NCBI RefSeq assembly: GCF_003355155.1
Contig: NZ_CP031320.1
Coordinates: 6,941,586-7,005,585 of the forward strand
Length of the DNA: 64,000 nucleotides
Direction of reading: 5' to 3'
Source of the DNA: Streptomyces armeniacus
GTDB lineage: Bacteria; Actinomycetota; Actinomycetes; Streptomycetales; Streptomycetaceae
The notes below the pieces were generated by a model. It was not told the DNA's origin. It searched no databases and saw nothing but the letters and a program-made list of their open reading frames with translations. The position numbers were made by a program, and so were the translations under genes. Shown one piece after another: positions 1 to 11,990 of this stretch. Positions within the stretch are counted from its first letter, which is position 1; each line of letters starts with the position of its first letter.

Positions 1-3000
1 AGCGCGTCCAGAGCGGCGTTCGCGGCCGCGTACGCCGCCTGGCCGCCGCTCCCCCACACGCCCGCGATGGACGAGAACACGACGAACGCGGACAGCTCGT
101 GCTCGCGCGTCAGCTCGTCGAGGTGCTGCGCACCGCGCACCTTGGCGCGGAGCACCGGCGCGATCCGCTCCTCCGTGAGCGCGTCGACCGCCTCGTCGTC
201 CAGCACGCCCGCGGCGTGGAAGACGGAGTCCACCCGGTGCTTCCGCAGCACCCGCGCCACCGCGCCGTGGTCGGCCATGTCGCATGCGGCGAACGACACC
301 TTGGCGCCCGCGTCGCGCAGCGCGTTCTTCAGCTCCAGCGCGCCGGGCGCCTTGCTGCCGCGGCGGCTGGTCAGTACGACGTGCTCGGCACCCCGCTCGA
401 CCACCCAGCGGGCCACCTGCGCGCCCAGCGCGCCAGTGCCACCTGTGATCAGTACGGTGCCGCCCGGCGTCCACTCCCGTACGGAACCCTCCGGCACACC
501 CGCCCGCACGACGCGCCGCGCGAGGGCACCGGACGCACGCAGCGCCACCTGATCCTCGCCGGACGCGCCTTCCAGCACGGCGGCGAGACGCGCCACCGTA
601 CGGTCGTCAAGCCGCACCGTACGGCCACCGTCCGCGGCCGGCGCGGGCAGGTCCACCAGACCGCCCCACCGCTCCGGGTGCTCCAGCGCCACCACACGGC
701 CCAGACCCCACAGGGCGGACGGCGCCTGCAGCGGCGCCGCGTCGGAACGACCGGTGCACACGGCGCCGCGCGTCAGCGTCCACAGGGGCGCGCCCAACTC
801 GGCATCACCGAGCGCCTGTACGAGCGCCACCGTCTCCCGCAGACCCGCCGGGACGCACCCGTTGAGGCCGTCGTGGGACTCGTCACGGGCGTGGGCGAGG
901 AGGGACAGCACGCCCGTGACGGGCTCCGCGCCGTCGTTCGCGGCGAGGCCGCGCAGCCGGTCGGCGAGCACCGTACGGTCGGCGCCGGCAGGCACGGAGA
1001 CCGTCTCGACGCCCGTACCGAGAGCACCCGCGAGACCTTCCAGGCCCTCCGGCAGCGCCTCACCCTCCAGGGCAAGCAGCAGCCAGCGGCCGGACAGTTC
1101 AGACGTGCGGGCGGACAGGTCGGTGACCGGCTGCCACCGCACACGGTAGCGCCAGGCGTCGACCGTGGACTCCTCGCGGCGGCTGCGCCGCCAGGCCGCC
1201 AGGGCGGGCACAAGCGCGTCCAGCGCGCTCTCGTCGACGCCGAGCGTCGCCCCGAGCGACGCCAGGTCGCCGGACTCCACGGCGTCCCAGAAGCGCGCGT
1301 CAGCGGCGTCCTCAGCACCGTACGGACCGGTCCCGGCGGCGGACGTACGGGCGTTGGCGACGGTCGGCCAGTAGCGCTCGCGCTGGAAGGGGTACGTGGG
1401 CAGCGCGACCGCACGGCCGAAGCGACCGGCGAACAGCGCCGTCCAGTCGACGTGTGCACCGCGTACGAAGGCACTCGCGAGACCGGACAGCAGCGCCTGC
1501 GCCTCCGGGCGGTCCTTCCGCAGCAACGGTACGAGGGCCGCCTCGGCCGGGACGGACGCCTGCGCCATCGCGGTCAGGGTGCCGTCCGGGCCGATCTCCA
1601 CAAACCGCTGCACGCCATGTTCGGCCAGCGTGGTCACACCGTCCGCGAAGCGCACCGCCTCACGCACATGCCGCACCCAATACTCCGGCGAACACAGCTC
1701 ATCCGCAGAGGCCAGCCCACCCGTCAGATTCGACACCACAGCAGCGGAAGGAACCTCATAGGACACCGAATCCGCCACCCGACGGAACTCCGCCAGCATC
1801 GGCTCCATCAGCGGGGAGTGGAACGCGTGGCTGACAGAGAGACGACTCGTACGGCGACCCTCCGAACGGAAGTGCCCCGCGATCTCCTCCACCGCATCTT
1901 CCGCACCCGAAACCACGGTGGACTGGGGGCCGTTCAGAGCGGCGATCGACACCCGGTCGGTGCGCCCCTCCAACAGCGGCAGCACCTCACCCTCGGACGC
2001 CTCCACAGCCACCATGGCGCCCCCGGAGGGAAGCGCCTGCATCAACCGCCCACGCGCAGCAACCAGACGGCACACATCTGCCAGCGACCACACACCCGCC
2101 ACATACGCCGCCGCCAACTCACCAATGGAATGACCCACCAGGAAGTCCGGACGCACACCCCAGGATTCGACCAGCCGGAACAGGGCGACTTCGAAGGCGA
2201 ACAGCGCGGGCTGCGTAAACCCGGTCTCACTCAGCGCGTCGGCGTCATCCCCGAAAACAACATCCCGCAGCGGCCGCTCAAGCTCCCCATCAAAGTGCGC
2301 ACACACCTCATCAAAGGCCTCCGCAAACACCGGGAACGCCTCATACAGCTCACGCCCCATCCCCAACCGCTGCGCACCCTGACCCGCAAACACGAACGCC
2401 GACTTGCCCTCGGCTGCGGCGCCCAGCGCCACGCCTGGTCCCGGCCGCCCTTCGGCGACCGCCTCCAGGCCCGCGAGCAGTTCGTCGCGCTCCGCGCCGA
2501 CGACCACCGCACGGTGCTCGAAACGCGAACGGGTCGTCGCCAGCGCACGCGCCACGTCGTACGCGTCGTCGTCCGCCGTACGGAGCTGCTCCAGCAGGTT
2601 GTGCGCGATGGCGCGCAGCGCCTCCGGGGTGCGGGCGGACAGCGCGAACGGTACGGCCGCGGGCGTCTGTTCGTCACCCGCGTCGGCTGCTTCGGCTCCG
2701 TCATCCGCCGGCGCCTGGCCCAGGATGATGTGCGCGTTGGTGCCGCTCAGGCCGAACGACGACACGCCGGCGCGCCGTACGTGCCCGTCGCGTGCGGGCC
2801 ACTCCACCGGCTCGCTGAGCAGCCGTACGGCGCCCGTGTCCCAGTCGACGTGGGAGGACGGCGTGTCCGCGTGGAGGGTCTGCGGAAGTTCGCCGTGCTG
2901 GAGGGCGAGGACCATCTTGATGACGCCTGCCACGCCGGCGGCGGCCTGGGTGTGACCGAGGTTGGACTTCACCGAGCCGAGCCACAACGGCTGTTCCGCG

Positions 3001-6000
3001 TCCCGCTCGCGCCCGTACGTGGCAAGCAGCGCCTGCGCCTCGATCGGGTCACCCAGCGACGTACCGGTGCCGTGCGCCTCCACCGCGTCCACGTCGTCCG
3101 GTGTCAGCCCCGCCTGAGCGAGCGCCGCACGGATCACGCGCTGCTGCGAAGGCCCGTTGGGCGCGGTGAGACCGTTCGACGCGCCGTCCTGGTTGACGGC
3201 GGAGCCGCTGACGGTGGCGAGCACGGTGTGCCCGTTGCGGCGCGCGTCGGAGAGACGTTCCACCGCGATGATGCCGACGCCCTCGGACCAGCCGGTGCCG
3301 TCCGCACCGTCGGCGAACGCCTTGCACCGCCCGTCGGGCGCCAGCCCGCCCTGGCGGCTGAACTCGATGAAGGCGCCCGGCGTCGACATCACCGTCACGC
3401 CGCCCGCGAGCGCGAGATCGCACTCGCCGCTGCGCAGCGCCTGAACCGCCCAGTGCAGGGCGACCAGTGACGACGAGCACGCCGTGTCCACCGTCACCGC
3501 CGGGCCCTCCAGGCCCAGCGTGTACGCGATGCGGCCGGACGCGATGCTGGCGGCGTTGCCGGTGCCGATGTATCCGGCGAAGTCCTCGGTGGAGGCGGCG
3601 AGCAGCGCCGGGTAGTCCTGCCCGTTCGTGCCGACGAACACGCCCGTACGGCTCCCGCGCAGCCCGGACGGGTCGATCCCGGCGCGCTCGAACGCCTCCC
3701 AGGACGTCTCCAGCAGCAGCCGCTGCTGCGGGTCCATCGCGAGCGCCTCGCGCGGCGACACGCCGAAGAAGCCTGCGTCGAAGCCGTCCACGTCGCGGAG
3801 GAAGCCGCCGACGTCGGTGACGCTGGTCTGCTCGCGCCGCCCCTCGGGGTCGTACAGCGCCTCCAGGTCCCAGCCGCGGTCGGACGGGAACGCGGCGATG
3901 CCGTCGTGGCCGCCGCTCAGCAGCCGCCAGAAGTCCTCGGGCGTGCGCACATCCCCGGGGAAGCGGCAGCTCATGCCGACGATCACGACCGGGTCGTCGT
4001 CGGCGACGGCGCGCCCGGCGGCGGGCAGGTCGGTGCCGGTGACGGTGCCGAGGATTTCGTCGCGCAGGTAGCGGCTGAGCGCCTGCGGCGTCGGGTGGTC
4101 GAAGGCGACGGTGGCGGGGAGCGGCACACCGCAGTCCACGCCGAGCGCGTTGCGCAGTTCGACGGCGATCAGCGAGTCGACACCGAGGTCGCGGAACGCG
4201 CGGTCGGCGGGCACGGCTTCGGCGCCCTGGTAGCCGAGTACGGCGGCGGCGCGGGCGCGTACGACGTCCAGCAGCGCCCGTTCCTGCTCCTCCGCGCTCA
4301 ACCCGGTGAGGCGGCCGCGGAGTTCGGAGGACGGGACGTGCTGTGCTGTCGCGGCCTCGGGCGCGTCGTACAGCTCGGCGAGCAGCGGGCTCGGGCGTGT
4401 CGCGGAGAAGGCGGGGCCGAAGCGCGCCCAGTCGATGTCGGCGACCAGCGCTGCCGCCTCGGGCCCGGACACGGCGCCGCGCAGCGCCTCGAGTGCCGCC
4501 TGCGGGGCGAGCGGCAGGACGCCGCCGCGCTGCTGCCGTTCGGTGAGCCGCCCGTCGGCGTCGGCGGCCATGCCGTCGCCGGCCCAGGGGCCCCAGGCGA
4601 GGGACGTGGCGGGCAGCCCTTCGGCGGCGCGCCGCTCGGCGAGTGCGTCGAGCATGGCGTTGGCGGCGGCGTAGTTGGCCTGCCCGGCGGAGCCGACCAT
4701 GCCCGCGTACGAGGAGAACAGCACGAACGCGTCCAGCTCGTGTCCGCGGGTCAGCTCGTCCAGGTGGCGCGCTGCCGCCTTGGCGCGGAAGACAGCGGCG
4801 AACCGGTCCGGCGTGAGCGCGTCCAGCACGCCGTCGTCGAGCACACCGGCGGTGTGCACGACAGCGTTCACGGGGTGCAGGGCGAGGAGTGCGGAGACCG
4901 CGTCGCGGTCGGCGATGTCGCAGGCGGCGACGGTGACGCGCCGTGCGCCCAGCTCCGTCAGCTCGGCCACGAGCGCGTCCGCGCCGGGCGCGTCGCCGCC
5001 GCGCCGGCTCGTCAGCAGCAGGTGCTCCGCGCCCTGTCCGGCCGCCCAGCGCGCGACCTGCGCGCCGAGCGCGCCGGTGCCGCCGGTGATCAGCACGGTG
5101 CCGGTGGGCGTCCACGCGGCGGGTGCGGTCGCGGTCGCCGCGGTGGCCGCCGTACGGGCGAGCCTGCGGCCGAAGGCGCCCGACGGCCGTACGGCCACCT
5201 GGTCCTCGCCCGCGCCGCCGAGTACGGCCGCGAGGCGGGCGAGCGTACGGCGGTCGAGCTCCGCGGGGAGGTCGATCAGCCCGCCCCAGCGGTCGGGGTG
5301 TTCGAGGGCGGCCACCCGGCCGAGCCCCCATACGGCGGCCTGCGCCGGATCCGGGGCGTCGTCCGTACGGCCGGTGGCGACGGCCCCGCGGGTCAGCGCC
5401 CACAGCGGTGCCGTCAGCCCGGCGTCGCCGAGCGCCTGAACGAGCGTGCCGGTCGCGGGTACGCCGACGGGCACACTGTCCCGCTCCCCCTCGGCCAGCG
5501 CCAGCAGCGACAGGGCACCGGCGACGGGCTCCCCGTCGGCCGCCTGCCGCAGCCGTTCGGTGAGCTCCGCGCGGTCCAGGTCCGGGGCACACTCCACCCG
5601 TTGGAGCGCGGCACCGTGCGCGTGCAGGCCGTGCGTGAGCGACTCCTGCCAGGCCGCCTGGCCCGCGACGTGGTCCTCCGGCACGACCAGCAGCCAGCGG
5701 CCGGTCAGCCGCACCTGGCCGCCGGACAGCCCGGACAGCGGCTTCCACGTGGCGCGGTAGCGGCGGCCGTCCGCCTGCGTACGGTCCCGCTGGCGCCGCC
5801 GCCACGCGGACAGCGCGGGGAACGCCTCACTCCAGGACGCGTCCCGGTCGATCCCCAACTCGTCGACGAACGCGCTGATGTCCTCGCGCTCGATCCAGTC
5901 CCAGAAGCGCGCGTCCACGAGATCCTGCGCACCCGCGGCGAGATCGTCCGCACCGGTCGTGCTGGAGGGCAGCCAGAAACGCTGCCGCTGGAAGGCGTAC

Positions 6001-6106
6001 GTGGGCAGCGCAACCGTACGGGCACCCGCGAACAGCACACCCCAGTCCGGCGACAGACCATCCACATGCAGCCGGCCGACACCCGTCAGCAACGCCTCCC
6101 ATGCGT
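1..6106 (-). CDS. Type I modular polyketide synthase, partial at both ends
   Basis: One uninterrupted frame runs leftward from about 6106 and off the window edge. Reading the protein N to C it holds the tail of an acyltransferase linker (about 6106-5970), KR (about 5760-4400, nucleotide motif TGGTGALG, active-site region SSYAG..NYAAAN), ACP (GVDSL serine near 4170), KS (about 3995-2770, TACSSS near 3478, [15 protein letters not shown]), AT (about 2430-1400, GHSIGE near 2130, HAFH motif predicting malonyl-CoA) and a second KR (about 1150 to 1). Both KRs carry LDD, which predicts B-type stereochemistry. There is no DH or ER, so each module would leave a hydroxyl. The upstream KS-AT body is missing: the frame meets 23S-5S spacer-like sequence without any start codon. 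The 3' end lies outside the window. The modules are seen directly; the product is unknown. Confidence 0.93.
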
Positions 6107-6142
6107 GGGGTGTGCTGGTGTTGGGTGCTGGTTTCGTTGTGT

Positions 6143-6259
6143 TTCGGTGGTCATAGCGTGAGGGAAACGCCCGGTTACATTCCGAACCCGGAAGCTAAGC
6201 CTTTCTGCGCCGATGGTACTGCATACGGGAGTGTGTGGGAGAGTAGGACACCGCCGAAC
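6143..6259 (+). rRNA. rrf: 5S ribosomal RNA
   Basis: The stretch contains the conserved actinomycete 5S elements in order: TTTCGGTGGTCATAGCG at the 5' end, CCCGGTTACATTCCGAAC, GAAGCTAAGCC, CGATGGTACTG and GGGAGAGTAGGACACCGCCG at the 3' end, giving the usual length of about 117-120 bases. The 5' and 3' ends can pair (CGGTGG with CCGCCG). The normal 23S gene is absent: PKS coding sequence begins about 40 bases upstream. The gene is followed by a strong intrinsic terminator. Exact ends are estimated from the helix. Confidence 0.93.
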
Positions 6260-6272
6260 TATTGTTGAGAGA

Positions 6273-6312
6273 AGGGGCCTTGTCGGCTTGCAGCCGGCAA
6301 GGCCCCTTTTTG
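6273..6312 (+). terminator. Intrinsic terminator after 5S rRNA
   Basis: GGGGCCTTG pairs with CAAGGCCCC around an inner CGGCT/AGCCG stem, followed by TTTTT. This is the typical rRNA operon terminator arrangement; it also lies just past the 3' end of the leftward DUF58 gene. Confidence 0.9.
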
Positions 6313-6328
6313 CATTTCCCATTTCCTG

Positions 6329-7639
6329 TCAGAGGCGGCCGGCTGCTTTGAGCGCGAGGTAGGAGTCGGCGAGGGCGGGGGCCAGTTCGGCCGGGGTGGC
6401 GTCCACGACGATGGCACCGTGGCGGCGGAGAACGTCCGCCGTGTGCCTGCGTTCGGCCTGCGTGCGTGCCGCCGCGGCCGCCTCGTAGACCGCGTCCACT
6501 GTGCCCCGGGACATCGCCATGTCCTCGATGAGAGGGTCCGCGATCGCGGCGACCAGAACCGTGTGGCGCTGGGTGAGTTGAGGCAGTACGGGAAGCAGCT
6601 GCTCTTCCACGGCGGAAGTCTCCAGCCCGGTCAGCAGCACGATGAGGGACCGTCGGCGCGCTATGCGGAGGGCCGTCGCCGTCAGCCCTCTTGCGTCGGA
6701 TTCGACGAGCTCGGGTTCGATTGTCGCCATCGCGTTCACGAATGCCGGGAGGACGTCCCCCGCGGCCCGTCCCCGCACCGTGGCGCGGGTGCGGCGGTCG
6801 TAGGCGAGGAGATCGACCCGGTCGCCCGCCCGCGACGCGAGGGCCGTCAGGAGGAGCGCCGCGTCCATGGCGGCGTCCAGGCGCGGTGCATCGCCTACGC
6901 GGCCCGCTGACGTACGGCCTGTGTCGAGGACGACGAGCACCCGCCGGTCGCGCTCGGGCCGCCAGGTGCGGACGGCGACCGATGTCTGCCGGGCGGTGGC
7001 GCGCCAGTCGATCGACCTGGTGTCGTCACCGGGGATGTACTCGCGCAGGCTGTCGAACTCGGTGCCCTCGCCGCGGGTCAGGATGCTGGTGCGGCCGTCG
7101 AGTTCGCGGAGCCGGGCCATCTTTGCTGGGAGGTGCTTCCGGCTGTTGAAGGCGGGGAGCACGCGCACGGTCCACGGGACGGAGTGGTTGCCCTGGCGGG
7201 CCGCGAGACCGAGCGGGCCGTACGAGCGGACCGTTACGCGTTCCGCGCGGCGGTCGCCTCGCCGGGTCGGCGTGAGCGTGGTGCTGATCCGCTGCCGTTC
7301 CCCGGGAGGGACGCTCACTCGGTGGCGGGAGGCGTCCGGGCCTTCGTCGGCGAGCCAGCTGCTCGGAGGCCAGGCATCGCGGAGGTCTGCGCGGAGCGGT
7401 CGGGGTGCGGAATTGGTGACCACGAGCGTGACGTGCGCGTGTTCGCCGAGTCGAACTGACGTATCACCGGAACGGGTGAAATGGAGCTTTCGCACTGGCG
7501 CGGCGCGGGTGAGGTCGTAGAGGATTGCCAGCAGCAGGGGGATTTCGACGGCGAGCACGCCGGTCCAGCTGGGCAGGAGCAGGCCGACGACCAAGGCGCC
7601 GAGGGCGGCGATGAGGGCAGTGCGTCCGGTGAGTGCCAT
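6329..7639 (-). CDS. DUF58 domain membrane-anchored protein
   Basis: The 436-residue protein has two N-terminal hydrophobic segments (residues about 8-45). A central part follows with the DUF58 hallmark GEGTEFDSLREYIPGDDTR and then the WRATARQ region, and the C-terminal half resembles a von Willebrand A fold (VLVVLDTGRTSAG). DUF58 proteins are routinely encoded beside MoxR AAA+ ATPases and are thought to be their client or partner at the membrane, in a chaperone-like or envelope role. It is the last gene of a five-gene leftward operon (11870 to 6329), starting 29 bases after the MoxR stop. The precise job is unknown. Confidence 0.9.
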   Translation of the reverse strand: MALTGRTALIAALGALVVGLLLPSWTGVLAVEIPLLLAILYDLTRAAPVRKLHFTRSGDTSVRLGEHAHVTLVVTNSAPRPLRADLRDAWPPSSWLADEGPDASRHRVSVPPGERQRISTTLTPTRRGDRRAERVTVRSYGPLGLAARQGNHSVPWTVRVLPAFNSRKHLPAKMARLRELDGRTSILTRGEGTEFDSLREYIPGDDTRSIDWRATARQTSVAVRTWRPERDRRVLVVLDTGRTSAGRVGDAPRLDAAMDAALLLTALASRAGDRVDLLAYDRRTRATVRGRAAGDVLPAFVNAMATIEPELVESDARGLTATALRIARRRSLIVLLTGLETSAVEEQLLPVLPQLTQRHTVLVAAIADPLIEDMAMSRGTVDAVYEAAAAARTQAERRHTADVLRRHGAIVVDATPAELAPALADSYLALKAAGRL

Positions 7640-7668
7640 GGGTCAGCTCGTCAATCCGATCAGACACT

Positions 7669-8630
<962 letters not shown>

Positions 8631-8634
<4 letters not shown>

Positions 8635-9869
8635 GAGGTGCGGTCCTTGTCTGTCGGTGGCGCGGTCGGGGAAGCGGGGGGTGAGGTGGCTCGGGTGAAC
8701 CGGTGCTCGAGCTGGTCGAGTTCGTCGGCCAGTCTGACCAGGGACGCGTCGTCCGTGGGGGAGGAGCCGAAGAGGACGGTGTGAATCCGTGTCGCGTCGT
8801 CCGCCTCGCCGCCGCCTGCGCGTGCTGCCAAGGCGGGCGTCAGCGCCTCGGGAGAGTGCGCCTGTGCGGCCGGCAGTCCGACGAGCGGCGCCAGGCGGGT
8901 GCGGGTGGCGGCGCGCAGGGAGTGGGCGGCGCGGTCGCGTGCGTTCGCCTGGCGGTAGAGGCGGGCGCGGCCCTCCGTGGCCTCGGACGCGCGGACCGAG
9001 ACGGGGAGCCGTTCCGGTACGAGCGGGCCGAGCCGGCGTGCGCGCCAGAGGGCGGCGAGGAGGGCGGCGAGGGAGAGCTGGAGCGCTCCCCAGGACCAGC
9101 CGTCCGGAATGAGGTCGAAGAAGCCGCGGTCTTCGTTGTCGGCGGCGGCGGAGTCGGAAAGCGAGGGGAGGTACCAGACGAGATGCGTGCGGGAGCCGAG
9201 GAGTTGGAGCGTGAGCGAGGCGTTGCCGTGCTGGTCGAGCCGGTCGTTGAGCAGCGGTTCGGGGGTGCCGAGCAGCACCGTGTCGCCGTTTCCGGAAGAG
9301 GCGGGTACGCGTACGAGCGTGGGCAGTTGCTGCCGCAGATAGCACATCTCCGCGTCCTCGTCCGAGACGTGGTAGCGCATGCCGCCCATCTCTGCGTCGC
9401 CCGCGCGGTCCGCGGAGGGCATGTCGCAGTCGGGCGGTGTGGGTTCGACCGTGGCGGGGTCGCCGACCGAGGGCACACCGGGCGTGAGCGCGCCCAGCGC
9501 GTCAGGGCCCGGGGCGAGGAGGACGGTGCGGCCGCCGTTCTCGGCGACTCCGGCGAGCTTGGCGTGCTGCCTTCCGTTGAGGACGTCCGGGTGCGCGACG
9601 AGCAGCGTGGTGTCCGGTCCGGCGGCGGCCGCGGCCTCGTCGGCGCTGGTGACCACGGTGGTCTCGACGCCGTGGTCGGCGAGGATCCGGGCGGCGGCCC
9701 GGCTGCCGTTCCCGTCGGGGGAGCGCGGGTCGAGGGCGCTGTGCTGTTCGCTGGACTGCACAGCGGCCATGACCACGCCGGCCAGGGCGAGGATTGCGGC
9801 GGCGATCAGCAGGCCGCGTGCGCGCGTCCAGATCTGGCGGCCCGTCAGCGAGGTGGCGGTCGTACTCAA
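8631..9869 (-). CDS. DUF4350 domain-containing membrane protein
   Basis: This 412-residue protein has a membrane segment near the N terminus (about residues 20-43). An extracellular-type domain follows with the pattern RAAARILADHGVETTVV and LLVAHPDVL typical of DUF4350. A second membrane segment lies near residue 255 (GALQLSLAALLAALW), and the cytoplasmic tail is charged. The start is a TTG at 9869 whose last two bases form the stop of the preceding DUF4129 gene (TTGA), analogous to the ATGA overlaps in tightly coupled operons; no better start exists in frame nearby. It lies between DUF4129 and MoxR. Its function is unknown beyond a probable part in the same membrane complex. Confidence 0.85.
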
Positions 9870-10612
9870 CGGCCGGCTCCAGGTGACGGCGGGACGGCTC
9901 CGGCGGCGGCAGGCCGGGCCAGGTCGGGCCGGGCGCTCCGGAGCGCGTGGTCCAGGTCGCGGACGCGGAGGTACGCCGCCTCGTCGGCGGTCCGTTCCGC
10001 GTATGTCACCTCGTCGAAGGCCCTGGCGGCGTTGGCCAGTTCGGTGGCGTGGCCGGGCAGGGCGCGTCCGGCGTCGGTCGCGGCCTCGTCGGCGGTCCGT
10101 CCGGGGCGGGGGTCGAGCAGGGCGCGTTCCTCCAGAGAGAGGACGATGGCGCGCATCCGCTCCTGGAGTGCTTCGCTCCAGCGGTGCTCCGCCGCGTGCG
10201 CGTCGGCGGCGGCGCGGTGGTCGGCGGCGGTTCCGGGGCGGGTGCCGAAGAGCGTGCCGTTGCGGCTGGTGGGCCCGGGCCGGGGCGAACCGAGCCGCAT
10301 CCGCAGCGCGACGAGCAGCAGCACCACGACGAGGGCGATGACGATCAGCCCGACGGCTCCTCCGGGTGAGGCGTCGGCGGCGGAGCCGAGCAGGTCGCCG
10401 ATGTGCTCCCACACCCAATCGAGGACGCGCCGGACCAGGCCGGGCTCGTCCTGCCGGTACGCGGGCTCGGACAGCTCGTCCTCGGCCGCGCGGCGTGCGG
10501 GTTCGCGGGGGACGGTCACCGGCGGGGTGTCGTCCTCGCCGCTTCCGGAGCTGTGCGTACGCAGGCCCGCCGCCGTGCGAAGGGCCGCCTCGGCCAGACC
10601 CCTCGCGATCAC
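9866..10612 (-). CDS. DUF4129 domain-containing membrane protein
   Basis: The 248-residue protein has a hydrophobic segment (GAVGLIVIALVVVLLLVAL, about residues 92-110) followed by a cytoplasmic domain with HRWSEALQERMRAIVLSLEERALLDPRPGRTADE, broken here by many arginines and glutamates. This is the DUF4129 pattern, often found C-terminal to transglutaminase-like proteins or free-standing in MoxR operons. The GTG start at 10612 lies just before the stop of the upstream gene. Its role is inferred only from its place in the operon. Confidence 0.83.
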   Translation of the reverse strand: MIARGLAEAALRTAAGLRTHSSGSGEDDTPPVTVPREPARRAAEDELSEPAYRQDEPGLVRRVLDWVWEHIGDLLGSAADASPGGAVGLIVIALVVVLLLVALRMRLGSPRPGPTSRNGTLFGTRPGTAADHRAAADAHAAEHRWSEALQERMRAIVLSLEERALLDPRPGRTADEAATDAGRALPGHATELANAARAFDEVTYAERTADEAAYLRVRDLDHALRSARPDLARPAAAGAVPPSPGAGR

Positions 10613-10613
10613 G

Positions 10614-11870
10614 TCAGCTCCCCGGTGGCGGACTCGCGGGCGGCGGGGAGGCGGCGTCGTCCACGCCCGCTGCACGGGCCAGTTCGAGGTCGAGCGCTTC
10701 GCGCCGGATCCGCTGGTCCATGTAGAGGAGCGCTGTGATGCCCGCGCTGAGCGGGAGTGTGACGGCGGACGCGATCACCGCGCCGATGCCGACGATGATC
10801 AGGTACGTCCAGGAGACGGAGAAGTCCGTCGAGGTGAACATGCCCGCCGGGCCCTCACCGTCGACGACCGACGCCACCACGGAGGCGGGGATCTGCACGA
10901 TGAACCCGACGACCGTCACCAGCAGCACGGCGAGGAGCTGGATGCCGAACGTTCGCCACCAGCTGTTGCGTACGAGCTTCGCGGACCTGCGCAGCGCGGC
11001 GACGACGCCCTGCTTCTCGAGCATCAGGGCGGGTGCCGACAGGCAGTAGCGGACCCAGAGCCAGACCGCGGCCACCAGGCCGGCGAGTCCGCCGAGGACC
11101 GCGAGCAGGCTCCCGCCGACCTCCGCGCCGGCGAGGGCGATAGCGAGGCCGGGGGCGAAGCCCGCCACCACGGCGCCCGTGACGATCAGCAGGACGAGCA
11201 TGGTCAGGCCGAGCATCCTGCCCAGCTGGGGACGGGCCTCGGCCCACGCCTCACCTATCGTCACCTGCCGTCCCAGGACGGCGCGGCTGACGACGATGGT
11301 CAGCATGGCGGTGGCGACGACCGTGCCGATGACCGTGGCGAGCAGTTCGACGCCGGCGCTGCTGAGGGTCCCGCTGAGGGCGTCCGTCAGTTCTTCCGTG
11401 CTGGGCTCCGGGTTGTCCTCCAGCGCCTCCAGGCCGCTGTTGTTGCGCAGCCAGATGCCGCTGGCGATGGTCGAGGCGCACTGCACCAGGACCGCGACGC
11501 CGAGCGCGATGCCCAGCGCCGTACGCCAGTGGGCGCGGGCGCTGGAGACGGCGCCGTCCAGGATCTCGCCGACGCCCAGCGGGCGCAGCGGGATCACGCC
11601 TGGGCGGGCGGCGGGCGGCGGCTGGTTCCAGGCGTTGTTCCACTGCCCCCAGCCCTGCTGGCCGTGCGGCGGCGGCGGTGGAGGCGCGCCCCAGCCCGGT
11701 CCTCCGGCGGGCGGCGGCTGCTGTGCCGACCAGTTGCGGGGAGGCTGGTCCGCTGGTGTGGGCTCGTCAGGGGGCGTCCGCTGTTCGCCTTCGGACGCCT
11801 TGCCTTCCCGGTCGTCCGCGGGATCGGACGGGGAGGATCCGGGCGAAGCCCAGCCCGGAGTGTCGTTCAT
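10614..11870 (-). CDS. Multi-pass membrane protein, proline-rich N terminus
   Basis: This 418-residue protein is the first gene of the leftward MoxR operon. Residues 1-90 are disordered, rich in Pro, Gly and Gln (GWGAPPPPPPHGQQGW). The rest carries about six membrane segments of the kind found in the glycerophosphodiester phosphodiesterase membrane-domain/YciC-like families (PLGVGEILDGAVSSARAHW, then repeated hydrophobic blocks). The conserved LGVGEILDGA motif is common in actinomycete membrane proteins of this type. No catalytic residues are visible. It diverges from mtnA across a 120-base intergenic region. Confidence 0.8.
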   Translation of the reverse strand: MNDTPGWASPGSSPSDPADDREGKASEGEQRTPPDEPTPADQPPRNWSAQQPPPAGGPGWGAPPPPPPHGQQGWGQWNNAWNQPPPAARPGVIPLRPLGVGEILDGAVSSARAHWRTALGIALGVAVLVQCASTIASGIWLRNNSGLEALEDNPEPSTEELTDALSGTLSSAGVELLATVIGTVVATAMLTIVVSRAVLGRQVTIGEAWAEARPQLGRMLGLTMLVLLIVTGAVVAGFAPGLAIALAGAEVGGSLLAVLGGLAGLVAAVWLWVRYCLSAPALMLEKQGVVAALRRSAKLVRNSWWRTFGIQLLAVLLVTVVGFIVQIPASVVASVVDGEGPAGMFTSTDFSVSWTYLIIVGIGAVIASAVTLPLSAGITALLYMDQRIRREALDLELARAAGVDDAASPPPASPPPGS

Positions 11871-11990
11871 TCTTCTCCTACTCCTTCGCCTGGTTGGCAG
11901 CCATCGTGCCACGTAGGCCCGAGCGGCGGGACGGAGCCCGGCGTCTTCTCCCGCCTTCAGCCGCCCGGGGTTTGGGGGCAGACTGTGCGA

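Noticed and set aside
99..3470. Long rightward open frame (about 1120 residues)
   Set aside because: It is antisense to PKS coding sequence with no recognisable domain. GC-rich genes routinely leave long open frames on the opposite strand.
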